Source of the DNA: Cymodocea nodosa
Taxonomy: Eukaryota > Streptophyta > Magnoliopsida > Alismatales > Cymodoceaceae
DNA length: 64,000 bases
Assembly: GCA_036874045.1 (NCBI GenBank)
Contig: CM072335.1
Location: forward strand, 8,142,001 to 8,206,000
Direction: 5' to 3'
A model generated the notes under the pieces. It was given only the letters and a program-made list of their open reading frames with translations, was not told the DNA's origin and made no database searches. Numbering within the stretch: the first letter of the stretch is position 1; every line of letters begins with the position of its first letter. Of the stretch, positions 48,380 through 59,520 are shown in pieces. A program made the position numbers and the translations under genes.

Positions 48380-48752
48380 TGTTGTGTAGAAAGATCAAAC
48401 AAATGTGGAGCATCTAGGGGTAGCATGGAGAAGAGATCTGCGTGGAAGAGAGGATTGCGAGTGGAGAATTCGAAGAACAACAAATTTACATGGTTCCCCA
48501 ACATGGGTATGTCCACGGGTGATCAATCTATCATGATTCCTTGCTGTATGGTTGTTGGTACAAAGAAGGGGGAGAACGAAATCAAGGGATGGTTTGGCAT
48601 GACATCCCTTGGACGTGGATGACCCCTTACATATATAGGGGCAACGGTTTGTGATACCCAAAAGACAAGTTTGCCCCTGTACAAATTATCAAAGAAATAC
48701 AACCATATACAAAGACACATACATATACTTGATGGAAGACACATGCATCACA
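48380..48752 (-). repeat. 5' LTR of nested Tork element
   Basis: It runs TGTTGTGTAG to CATCACA in plus-strand view and is flanked by ATATC at 48753. A TATATAGG word (about 48634) on the plus strand is conserved in both LTRs. Confidence 0.92.
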
Positions 48753-48757
48753 ATATC

Positions 48758-49240
48758 ATCCACATATATTTGGACAACAATCTGATCTTTATCATATTTC
48801 TTGATAAATAGAGTATGGTCTACTTTTCTCATGATATATCCTTATTCTACAAGAAAAGTAGATTATCTTTCATACTACGATCTAGGTACTTGCTTCAAAT
48901 CATATAAGGCTTTCTTCAATTTATACACATAGTCAGGATTATTGATATCTTCAAATCTAGGTGGTTGTTTTACATAAACTTCTTCATTAATTAAACCATT
49001 TAGAAATGCACTCTTAACATCCATTTGATATAGTTTAAAATCCATATAACAAGCATAGGCCAATAATATTCTAATACTTTCTAACCTAGTCATAGGAGCA
49101 AATGTTTCATCATAATCAAGTCTTTCTTCTTGTGTATACCATTATGCAACTAATCTAGCTTTGTTTCTTATAACTTGACTAGTCTCATTAGCTTTATTTC
49201 TAAAGATCCACTTTGTACCTATTATGGACTGATTTTTTGG
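48758..49240 (-). pseudogene. S2 RT N-terminal half
   Basis: It contains TRLESIRILLAYACYMDFKLYQMDVKSAFLNG (read over 49093-48995), EEVYVKQPPRFED and YKLKKALYDLKQ, the conserved copia RT fingers and palm, and ends in YVDD at the Tork insertion site. Stops at about 49140 and 48875 interrupt it. Confidence 0.88.
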
Positions 49241-50620
49241 TGGAGAAACTAATTCCCAAACATCATTTCTAATGAATTGATTTAGTTCATCTTGCATTGC
49301 CACTTTCTAATTTTCATCAGATAATGCTTCATTTATATTCTTTGGTTCCACCATAGAAACAAACATATACATACTATTTAAATTTACTGAAGCTCTTATT
49401 ATAAACTCTATAGGCTTTACTTATAGTAAAGTAACCTACAAAAATTCCTTCATTCGCTTTGGCTTGAAATTTATCCCTTTTATCCTTAGTGTGAAGAATA
49501 AAACACTTACAGTCAAATGATTTCATATAGGAAATTTTTGGAACCCTATCATACATAATCTCAAGAGAAGTTTTATTAACAAGAGGTCTTAAGTGACTTT
49601 TGTTAATAATATAACAAGATGTATTCACTACTTCAGCCTAAAGATTTTGAGGTAAATTATGTTTATTTAACATAGTTTTGGCCATTTCCTGAAGTGATCG
49701 ATTCTTTCTCTCAACAACACCATTTTGAGAAGGTGCTCTTAGAAAAGAATATCTGTGATCAATGTCATGATCTATACAGTAATTATCTATTTGATCATTT
49801 TCAAATTCAGTACTACGATTACTCCTAAGTTTTTAAACATAGACACTTTGAACAAGATTGCAATATATTTTAAATGTTTCAAAAACTTCTATTTTAGTTG
49901 CTAGAAAATATACCCAAGTGTATCTAGAGAAGTCATCTACTAAAACAAATATATACCATTTACCACCAAGACTTATGATTCTTATTGGTCCAAATAGATC
50001 CATATGTATAAGTTCTAAGACTCTCTTGCTTGATATATTAGTTTTGGATTTAAAAGAGTTTTTATGAAGTTTACCTAACTCACATGCATCACATATGAAA
50101 TCCTTTGAGTATTTAATTTTTGGTAAACCTCTCACCAAATTTTGTTTAGATAATTTATGCAATAGTTTCATATTTATATGCCCAATCCTTCTATGCCAAA
50201 GATATGCATCACTAGTTTCAACTAGCAAACATGAATTTAAATCAACTACACCAGAAGGTAAAGATAAAATACATATAGAACCTTTTCTTTTAGCAATAAA
50301 CTTAAGTTCATCTGTAATTTTATCGATAATTTTACATACATTATCTTCAAACAATACATAGTATCTATTATCAATTAGTTTTATAACACTCAGCAAATTA
50401 AATCCTAGGTTTTCTACATACAGTACATTCGAAATAACACAAGTAGGAGTTATTTGAACATTGCCCATACCTATGATTTTATCCTTGCTTTTGTTTCCAA
50501 ATATTATACTTCCTTTCTTGGTATATGTAAAATTTTTTAGTAGGCTTTTCTATCTAATCATGTGACTTGATGCTTTACTATCTAAAATCCATTTTGATGT
50601 TGTTTTCTCCTACAAAACAA
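49241..50620 (-). pseudogene. S2 protease and integrase
   Basis: Protease near 50590 reads WILDSKASSHM; the usual Gly of D-S-G is Lys, then a stop. Integrase (50468-49833) has YLWHRRIGHINMKLLHKLSKQ, CDACELGKLHKNSFKSK and ELIHMDLFGPIRIISLGGKW with DDFSRYTWVYFL. 49628-49374 has the late domain (KGIFVGYFTISKAYRVYNK). Several stops lie between. Confidence 0.85.
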
Positions 50621-52859
50621 ATTAAGAAGAACTGTTTCTTGATACCTAATGTTTTTGAGGACCAAGTTCATTAAAAGCATATTTCTTCTTTTTGTTTAAA
50701 AATAATCTAATATTATCATTTATATTCTTATTAGTTGTAAGTACTATTTATTTATCATTAGCTTCATACTTATAGAATTATTACTCTTATTGATATTCTT
50801 TTTATTTTCAGATGTAGTATAGCTAAGACCAAACCGATTTTTATCAAATGTTAATTTATTTTGGTCATGCTCATACATTTTAGTAAGTTCGTGCCAAGAT
50901 TTTGTACTTATATTTAAATTTTCAGTACATACAAAATCTTTTTCTGCACATGAATTTTTAGATAAAAAACATGTAGAACTAGTAGTTGGTCTAATTTGAA
51001 TTTCATGCTTAGGTTTCTGAATTTCTAGTTTACTACAATTGTCTGAAATTTTAGAAACATTAGTAACTAAATTTCCAAAACAAGAAACAAGATTTTTAGA
51101 AACATTGATAGTTATGTTAGAAGTACATTTAGATAAATCACATTGATTTATATTATTACTGCATAATTCATCCCTTAAAGTACCTACTTCTACATATTTA
51201 TTACATTGTTTCATAATAAAAGGAATTTTAGTCTTAGATTTACTTGAACTGCAACTAATAAATCCTTTGTTAGCTTGAGATTCAGGATATTCAAGATAAT
51301 CAAATCCTAAGCTAAATTTATATGACACCGTAGAGGTACTAGTTAGCTTGTCTAACTTAGTTTGACTTAAATTCTATTTCTCAATGGTGGAATTTAAATC
51401 TAGCTCTCTCATTTTTAATGTATCAATCTCTAACTCAAGATTATTTATGTTGTTTCTCAACTTTTCATTTTCAAATTCTATCTTCAAATTTTCAGCATTT
51501 ATATTTTGTATTTGTTCATGCAAGACACATTCATTAAATCTAAATTTATGCAAATCTATAGCATGATTTTCATTCACATTTAAACTTTTCGAAAGGAGTA
51601 GACAGGAAACAATTTTCTTCTTTCGTAATGGACAAAGAGTTTCTAATATTCTTATTTTCCAGTTTACAAACTTTAAGTTTTTGTAATAATACATGATAAG
51701 CACATAATAATTCATCAAAGTTAAAATTTGAATGACTTTCAAGATCAGATATTACCTCAGACTCATCTGCCATGAAGCACACATGAGCAACGTCCTCTAA
51801 CTCTTGTTCTTCTTCTGAATGTGAAGATTTTGATGATAATTTCTCAGATTCAAACTCTTCTGACGTGTCATCCCAAGTGACCTTCAAAGCCTTTTTCTTG
51901 TAAAAGTTTTTCTAAGTTTTTTGAGCATTCTTCTTCTAATTTGTCCTACTTTGCTTTTCATTTTTCCTTATAAGACAATCTAGAGAAAGATGTTCAGGTT
52001 TCTTGAAATTTAACATACATACTTTCTAGATGAAGAATTCTTTTCATTTAGTGACTTTGACGTTGAGGGTTTGTCATTTTTGTTCTTTTGTTGTTTCCTA
52101 GCTTTCCATGCTTTCTTGAATTTCTTAGTCAACAAAATCAAATCCTCGTCAAAATTAGTTGATATTTCAAAATCTAAATTAATTTTGAAGGCTATTTCTT
52201 TCTTTATTTTTAATTTGTTGTGACTCAATGAATCATTTAATTAAACTTCATAAGCAGTTAAATTTCCTATAAGTTCATTTATAGTATAAACTTTAAGTCT
52301 TGTGATTCCTTAATTGATGTCACTTTCTGAGACCATTTAAAACTTAGGGATCTAAGAATTTTTCTCACCAAATTCTTTTGTTCAAAGTTCTTTCCTAAGC
52401 ATTTTAAAGATTTTATGATATTTAGAAATCTGGAAAATATCTCAGAAATACTTTCGTCTTCATGCATCTTAAAGAGTTCATACTTATGAATTAACATATT
52501 AATCTTAGTCTCTATAACTTGAGAAGTACCTTCATATGAAACTTCTAATGCATGTCACACCTCATAAGCAGATTTATATGCCGACACTTTACTGAATTGT
52601 TCATAACTCAATGCACAAAATAAGATATTTAAACCTTTTGCATTTAGAGTTTCATTTTCTTTTTAGTAACTGTCCAAGTATTATAAGTAGTTAACGGAGT
52701 ATATGGTTTAGAAATCATGAACCACAACTTGTGATCTATACTTTGAACAAAGACTGTCATCCTATATTTCCAATATTCAAAATTTATTCCATCAAATAAA
52801 GGAGGATGATTAAGATTTTGGCCTTCATACAAAGAAAAATTACCATTTCCAATAACCAT
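50621..52859 (-). pseudogene. S2 gag with long coiled-coil extension
   Basis: From ATG 52859: HPPLFDGINFEYWKYRM, then (52497) HKYELFKMHEDESISEIFSRF as in copia A, and a decayed zinc knuckle near 51985-52020 (KKPEHLSLDC recognisable, second Cys lost). Downstream 51887-51374 and 51328-50744 encode an acidic, leucine-heptad-rich extension (NIRNSLSITKEEN, LEIEFENEKL-like stretches) and a Ser/Asn-rich part. Such extended gag regions are known from SIRE elements. Frame breaks are frequent. Confidence 0.75.
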
Positions 52860-53044
52860 CTTACCTTAGATTTTTCAACATATTAGATTTTAAACAGTTT
52901 AAAACTTTAAAAACAACTTGAGCCTAAAATCAACAAAGTTAAACGTATGCTCAGATATTAATGTCTGTTTAAAAACAAGGAAGGTAGAATAAGCTATGAT
53001 ATTAATTAAGTTGGTATCGATTTTATATCAAGATTATCAACTAA

Positions 53045-53093
53045 CTCTGATACCACTTTGGTATCAGAGGAGGGTATACTAGCTCTGATACCA
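53045..53093 (-). other. Tripled, partly inverted tRNA-iMet primer-binding site of S2
   Basis: The functional-position PBS is the complement of 53082-53093 (TGGTATCAGAGC), 2 nt from the LTR. Additional copies: complement at 53046-53056 and an opposite-strand copy tggtatcagagg at 53059-53070. The last two form an inverted repeat ctctgatacca...tggtatcagag. Confidence 0.88.
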
Positions 53094-53095
53094 CT

Positions 53096-54714
53096 TGTAT
53101 GATCGAATGGCTACACAAGAGGGGGGTGAATTGTGGTTTTCAATATTTTCAAAAATAATTGAAACTTTAAAATTAAAAACAAGTTGAGACACTATTTTAA
53201 TCAAATCATTTTATTCAAGGTTTTAATTACAATATACAATTCAATTCTCCTCAAAAATTGTAGATGCAATTATATAACGATACCATGTTTCATCTAATCA
53301 ATTTCATAACTACAAATAGAGAAAACTAATTTGCGGAATTTAAAACATTTCTCCTTGTTTGAGATTTTTCTTCTTCTTCTTCAATTCTTTAATGACAAAT
53401 ATTTGACTTTCTCTACTTCACTGAATTTGCTTTCTTCTGATTCTTTAGATCTTTAGTAACATATATCTAACTTTCTTGGCTTCACTGAATTTTCTTCTAT
53501 CTGAGAGCTTTTCCCTGGAGAGGTGTTTTAATCCTTGAAAATATATTTCATTTGATGTGCAGGGATAATTGATCAATGAGAATTCTATGCATTTTATACT
53601 GTATCTTCATTTCATGCATATCCTCCACGTTTAATCACTATTAGTTTTCCACTCTTCATGTTTTCTCTTTTTCCTTCATTAAAATACACACGTTATGATC
53701 TACGTTTTCCTTTCGAATTTTCTTTAATCATCAATCCTAGATCTCTAAAAAATTTTCTGCAAAATAAACTTTCTCATCCAAAATTTTCCATCAAGTGTAA
53801 TAACAAGTCGTTGTGTTAATGTTAACTAAATGAGTAAAACAAGTAGATTTATAACTTAACGTATCTAACTTAATGAATTCATCATGTGCCAAATCACATG
53901 ACAAATATTGTAGCTAACTCAAGAACTAAGTCGATGGTATTACGCTAACTCAACAAACCAATAAAAATGTCTTTCGGAAGGTTAAATGGTAACTCACCGA
54001 AAACAGTTTGAGTTTCGAATAGTTACGATTGTAAGTCTCCGAAAATCCTGATAACTCACTGATTTAGTAATAAATAAATGTTTTTACAATAAGGTATTTA
54101 CCACGTGCAATAATAACAACTTTAAGTTTATAATGCTAACTTAACGCGCTGCCTTAGTATTCAATATAACAACTCAATGTGTGCAGTTAGTGTATTTATA
54201 TTAACTTAACGAGTTAAATATGTGTAACTCACGTAATACAATATAATATTCGTAAACTTTAATTTTACCACGTGCACAATACTAACTTAACGAGCTCGTC
54301 TCTTTATTTTAACATTTTGTTTACTAACTCAACGAGTTTTCATATAACCTATTTTAACCTTTAAGCCTATAACTCAACGAGTTCTCACATGAACTTTATA
54401 CAAATAACACACTAATTCAACGAGTTATCTTAACGTGCATTGTACATGATACAGAAAATATAACTTTAAAACATATCATGCTTTACAATAAAAACACACG
54501 TTAACTTAATGTTTAGTTAAATAAAAAATTAGTATAACTTAACGACTAGTTATTTAATTTAGTATAATATCAAATCCATTACAGATAATTATTTATATCA
54601 TTAAATTTTTTTATGTATTAATTGATATTCTTAATTTAATTTTACAAATAATAGTAATTGAGTAAATATGATTACATTCATTTATCACACATCATCAAAA
54701 TAAAATATTCAACA
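53096..54714 (-). repeat. 5' LTR of S2, 1619 bp
   Basis: On the minus strand it runs from TGTTGAATATTTTATTTTGATG at 54714 to CATACA at 53096, with the C-run near 53120-53130 as in copia A. It is rich in taactcaacga and aactcaccga words. About 54115-54295 is homologous to the gypsy LTR segment 37370-37540. Confidence 0.85.
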
Positions 54715-55354
54715 AAAATATATTTATTATGCCTAATAATCTTTCAATAATTATAAGTTTGATATCATTATGTTTAATCTAATAATCTTTTTACATAATC
54801 TATATTTTTTATTATAAATAATATTAACAAACTTACCTTCTTTACTAAAATATTCCACGAAGAAAATAGCGACCGCAATATTGTAAAGTAACGTCGACGA
54901 GATCAATTGCTTGCTATACAAAGAAAGGAAGACGACACACACACGGAAAAAGGCGAAGGAAAATCTGTCGTGGTAGAGCCCAACAAGGAAAATGAAACCC
55001 AGACTGAAAAGCAGAATTGAAAAGACTCGAGAAATTTTATTGAAGTGACTATTACCAGAAACACTCAGCAAACATAATGGAACAAGGTATCTGTCGTGGA
55101 GTGTGACTTTTAACGTTAAAATCTAAATTTGACGGTTGAGTCAAGTGTACGTGTGAAATTAATTCACTTAATCTAATCGTCTCGATGGTCTAGTTGCCTT
55201 GTTTCGACGACATCCATGAATTGCCGCTGCTGATGTCAGGCAATAACAACTAACTCCAATTTATTGAATTGAGCAAGGTTCTGTAAACTCAGGGGATTTT
55301 TTTAGTTCATCCTTTCACAATATTATAGAAATTTTATAAGAACTAAATAAATAC
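54715..55354. other. No gene recognised
   Basis: The first half is AT-rich flank of S2. Around 54870-55100 GC content is higher but no conserved frame or domain is seen. 55300-55354 is the intron side of the kinase exon relic that follows, homologous to 60640-60690. Confidence 0.5.
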
Positions 55355-55503
55355 CTTGTGGACGATGCCAAAGTCGCCCCCGTCCAACCCTATTGCCGTC
55401 GCTGAAGTTGTCGGTGGCGGCCACCAGTAGCTCGATCTCAAAGAAGGACAAGTTTGCACGTTCTTGCTTCAACTCCTCCTCCACCTCCTTGGTGGGTCAC
55501 AGG
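55355..55503 (-). pseudogene. Orphan juxtamembrane/glycine-loop exon of an RLK
   Basis: The minus strand reads EVEEELKQERANLSFFEIEL, then VAATDNFSDGNRVGRG, the same exon as 60692-60864, and keeps the splice donor AAG|GTATTT at 55355. In the glycine loop an extra base (GGGGGCGACTTT) shifts the frame, so the G-x-G-x-x-G is lost. No other exon of this copy is present, so it is an isolated relic of a third member of the cluster. Confidence 0.85.
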
Positions 55504-57211
55504 AAGGATGCCATGGGGAGACCACAAGTCGTCGTCGACCATGGGAAAGCTTGATGTGGACAAAATATATGAAATTCCTTCAAAGAAAATGCAACAAAAG
55601 GCCACCAGTCCGCATTGCGTACGCGCAAATGAAGTGCGAAGGGCACGACAAAACCATGGACTGAGAAGATAGAGGGGGAAATGGCCAGCATTTCGTTTAC
55701 GGTAGGATGTCCACCTCACCGTCGACGTCAATCTATAAATGAGACCGTTATACAACAATAAAAATTAAATAAGATATATTATCGTTATTGTATATTTTAT
55801 TCATTATAATTAGATTTTAGAAAAAATATTAATTAGTTTTAGAAGAATAAATCATTTTCATATTATTCAAAATATTTTTATGGATATTTTTAAACTTTTT
55901 GAAATTAAAGAAAAAAAGGTAATATTACTTTTGACAATGCTTCTAATAACAATATAATAATTCTCATATTTAAAAATAAATTAACTTCACTAAATAATTT
56001 TACTTTATTTTATCAAAGATGTATATGTCATTTAATTAATTTTATAATTGAAGTTGATGTCAAAGAAATAAAACCTTTTATTAAAAATATTATAATTACA
56101 TTAGCTTATATTACATGTAACTTATATAAATGTCAATAAAAATTTAATCATATATATGATTCAATTCACTTGATTTGTTATATAAGACATTTAATACAGA
56201 TGTTGCTTGTAAATGAAATTCTTTGTATTTAATGTTAAAAAATTATTTATTTTATAAAGAACTTATAAAAAGTTATTATAATAGTAAAAATTAATGATAA
56301 TACAATACCTTTAAATGAAAATGATTTTGCAATTATTAATTATTTTGTTGAATTTTAAAAACCAATATATAATGTTTTTGAACATTTATCTAAAGTATAT
56401 TATTCCACTTCAATTTACGTAATATATCATTTATATAATATTACAAGGGTTTTTAATAATTATTACAAGTATCTATTTTTACACCAATAATTCTAAAAAT
56501 AATTTTTTTAAGTATTAAAATGATATACCTCTTTTATATACATTAATTACTTATTTATATCTTAAGATTAAAATAAAAATTGATAGAAAAATATTAATTG
56601 TCATGCAAAATTATTTAAATAAAGAATTTAATGTAATTATTAAAAATATAGAAGAAAATTTAAATAACATGTTTAATTTATATATTGTAAAGTATAGATT
56701 ACAACAAACACAATAACATTCATCTTACTTAACCACACCATCATCATCATCATCATCTGATTTGAACTTATTTGCTGAAAATTATAATGAAACTTATATA
56801 TCAATAAGTTGATAAGAATTAATTAATTTTAATAATATTATTTGTACTTATTTAGTGAGAAAAAATCTAAATGTTATGAATTTTGATGTAATTGATTGAT
56901 AGAAAACCCAAAAAAAAATATTTCCTATTTGACAATCATTGAATTGAATTCCAATTGTATTACATGATTGTGTAACAACTATGATATATATATATATCAT
57001 CAATTAACATTTTTCTAAAAATATGGTTGTGTCACATAGATGGTTACGGCGATAAGTTGTGGTCGACATGGCTCTTAATTTAGAAAGCACATGTACTTAC
57101 TTACCTCCCTTCAACCTTTGTGATCGTTAACTCGTTGATGGAGAACAACGATCGAGATATCTTAAGTTTAGGGTTTTGGGCAATGCCATCCACCACAACT
57201 GTGAAGGTTGG
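55504..57211. other. No gene recognised; AT-rich intergenic region
   Basis: 55504-55740 is GC-rich but without a recognisable domain. 55750-57000 is strongly AT-rich with only a short CAT run (about 56738-56758) and a TA run near 56980. 57000-57211 is the 3' flank of the kinase gene that ends at 57212. Confidence 0.6.
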
Positions 57212-57550
57212 TTACTTTGGTTGGCGATCCAATGAAATGAACAGATTCTCCAACATATGAACCACCGATGACATTGTCGGCCTATCACTTGCACAATCTT
57301 GGACACAAAGCAATGTCACATGCAAGTATCGCAATACTTCATTCATTTCAAAAACACCAACCATCGAAAGGTCCACCAACTCCACCAATCGGTTATCCTG
57401 CTAGAGCTGCCATGCCTGCAACATATATATTGAGGTGGTGGTGGTGCCATGCATGGGGATATATATGTGTGTATACACAGGTACATATATATATATATAT
57501 ATATCAAGAGAGAAATGCAAATAGATAAACAGATGGAGAGAGAGAGTTGT

Positions 57551-57574
57551 GGGGGGGGGGGGGGGGGGGGGGGG
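57551..57574 (+). repeat. G24 homopolymer next to a splice donor
   Basis: Twenty-four G on the plus strand, C on the gene's strand. It starts inside the donor sequence of E5 (GTAAGC ends at 57574) and occupies the first bases of that intron. Flanked by a GA run (57535-57546) and a TA run (57489-57502). Confidence 0.95.
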
Positions 57575-58919
57575 CTTACATAGGAGGGGAGGGTTAAGAA
57601 GGAAGAGCAATGGAAGCTGCATATCTTTTTCCCACTCAGTATTTCTAGTACTAGGACCCCGTAGCTGTAGACATCTGACTTCATTGAGAAGTGACCTTTC
57701 AAGACGTACTCTGGTGACATGTATCCACTACAATCAAACATATATGTTCACAAGATTAGCAAAGATTATTGTTTACTTGATAATGGTAGTTTTTACGTTT
57801 GCCATTGTCCTTAAATAAATAAGTTATTAAACATTATTGTCTTGTAACAAAGGTTACAAGAAAATAATGGTGGTCGATTTATTTCTAGATAAAGTAGACT
57901 TGTACTTGCTATTCAACATGCATGTCTTATTTGGTATAATTTAATTACCAAGATTCAAATCTTAATAAATGTGAAAACCACAACCAACATTAGCTAGAAA
58001 AAAGAATGAAGATGGTGTGCTTACTATGTTCCAACTACCCTAGTGGTGTTTGCTTCATTTTGATCGCCCCCAAATATTTGTGCCATGCCAAAGTCTGAGA
58101 TCTTTGGGTTCATGTCTTCGTCTAACAAGATGTTGCCTCACTTCAAGTCTCGATGGATGATTCTCAACCTTGAGTCTTCATGAAGATAAAGAAGACCTTT
58201 GGCAATCCCCTTGATGATGTTGAATCGCTTTTTCCAATTGAATAACATTCTTTTTTCATTACCTTCTAACACAAATGTCTTTTTAGTTTAATAATAATAA
58301 CTAGTCATGTAAGTCTTTCAAGAGCAAAGACACAACTTGAATTATATATATATATGTAGAAGAATGATTAAAAGATTCCTAAAGGTGCCTTAACAATTTT
58401 TATAAATACATGATAACCATACGAATTTTAACATTAGATGAGTATAAATACATGGTAAAAAATTAACTTAAATTGAATAAATATTGCATCTTGTCTAGCT
58501 ATTCAACAAATGATTTTCATATCAAAATTCTTAATGAATATAACTTAATTTAAATTGAAATTTTAATACATAGTAAATTGTGCTATAGATTAACAAATTA
58601 TATAATTACATCTTACTTATTTCTTTAAAAAATAAAAGGTACTTTTAGAAAAAAAATTTAAAGATACTTTGTTTAATGTGAGTTCTTCTTGATCCTTAAT
58701 ATCCCCTCAAAATGAGAAATGTATCTCAATATATATATATATATATATTATGCATCTTAAAGTATATATTGCATATATGTGCATCAAGAGATCTCTTAAG
58801 GATTAACAACTAATTCTGTGTTTTACACCTTCTCATAAAAATGATGTCTTATATGCATCATATTAGTCACATCAAACATACCAAATATATATCTAGACAA
58901 ATCAATTTTTATTATCATT

Positions 58920-59520
58920 TATAAATGAATGTACAAGTTGAAGTTGCATAATGCTTTATTTTAGATACTTATATTTTATATCTAAAATATTTTGATTTGA
59001 TTTTTTAGATATTTATGTTTTATATCCAAGATATTTACTTTTACTTTAGATAATTATATTTTGTATCTAAAATATTTTATTTTGATTCCAAGATATTTAT
59101 ATTTTATATCCAAGATATTTGGCTATATATTTTAGATACTTATATTTTATATTGAAGATACTTTAATGTCATATCTAAGTTATTTTGATTTTTTTTAAAT
59201 TTATTCTAAACATTTAAGATTTTCGTTTAGAATACTTTTACCTTCTAGAAGTATTTGATTTTTTTAGTTTAATTTTAGATATCTATATATCATATCTAAA
59301 ATATTTATATTGTAATTCCTTTCTTTAAACATTAGATTTTATATTTAAAATGCTTGCTTTTATTTTAGACATTTATATTCAATATCCAAAATATTAGAAT
59401 TTCATTTTAGATGCTAATATTTAGTATCTAAAATGTTTGATTTTACTTTAAATATCTATAGTTAATATCTAAAACATTATAACTTTATTTTAGATATTTA
59501 TATCTATATTACTTTATGTT
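58920..59520. repeat. Degenerate palindromic A/T minisatellite in RLK intron 3
   Basis: About fifteen imperfect units combine (T)TTTAGATA-TTTATATTTTATATC-(T/C)AAAATATTT with spacing of roughly 35-60 bp. The unit is self-complementary (TTTTAGATA / TATCTAAAA). It lies between kinase exons E3 and E4. Confidence 0.8.

Larger units (their letters stand above)
43269..48752 (-). mobile_element. Nested Tork/Tnt1-like copia element, complete with both LTRs
   Basis: There are two 373-bp LTRs (43269-43641, 48380-48752), PBS at 48366-48377, PPT GGTGGAGATT next to the left LTR (43642-43654), and a 5-bp target duplication ATATC at 43264-43268 and 48753-48757. The internal order of gag, protease, integrase, RT, RNase H is that of copia. 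About 21 differences by eye separate the LTRs, mostly transitions, so insertion is not very recent. Coding frames carry several stops. Confidence 0.92.
42054..54714 (-). mobile_element. S2: SIRE-like copia element, split by a nested Tork element
   Basis: Minus-strand order: 5' LTR 53096-54714, PBS 53082-53093, gag with a long coiled-coil extension, protease, integrase, RT (broken at YVDD by 43269-48752), RNase H to 42329, then about 275 bp to the gypsy array. The 3' LTR is missing or displaced (32031-32423). The long LTR, tRNA-iMet PBS and extended gag fit the SIRE/Maximus lineage. Many stops are present; it is inactive. Confidence 0.8.

Noticed and set aside
55438..55758. A 106-codon frame on the minus strand
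   Set aside because: It overlaps the kinase exon relic in a different frame and has no family resemblance; the RLK frame explains the conservation.
56938..57000. Tandem TA run as a centromere or telomere-type satellite
   Set aside because: It is a short TA microsatellite only; no higher-order repeat or telomere motif is present.
57401..57741. Proline-rich protein suggested by a long run of Pro codons
   Set aside because: It is the C24 homopolymer and adjoining TA repeat in an intron read as codons; the only real coding part is kinase exon E5 at its start.
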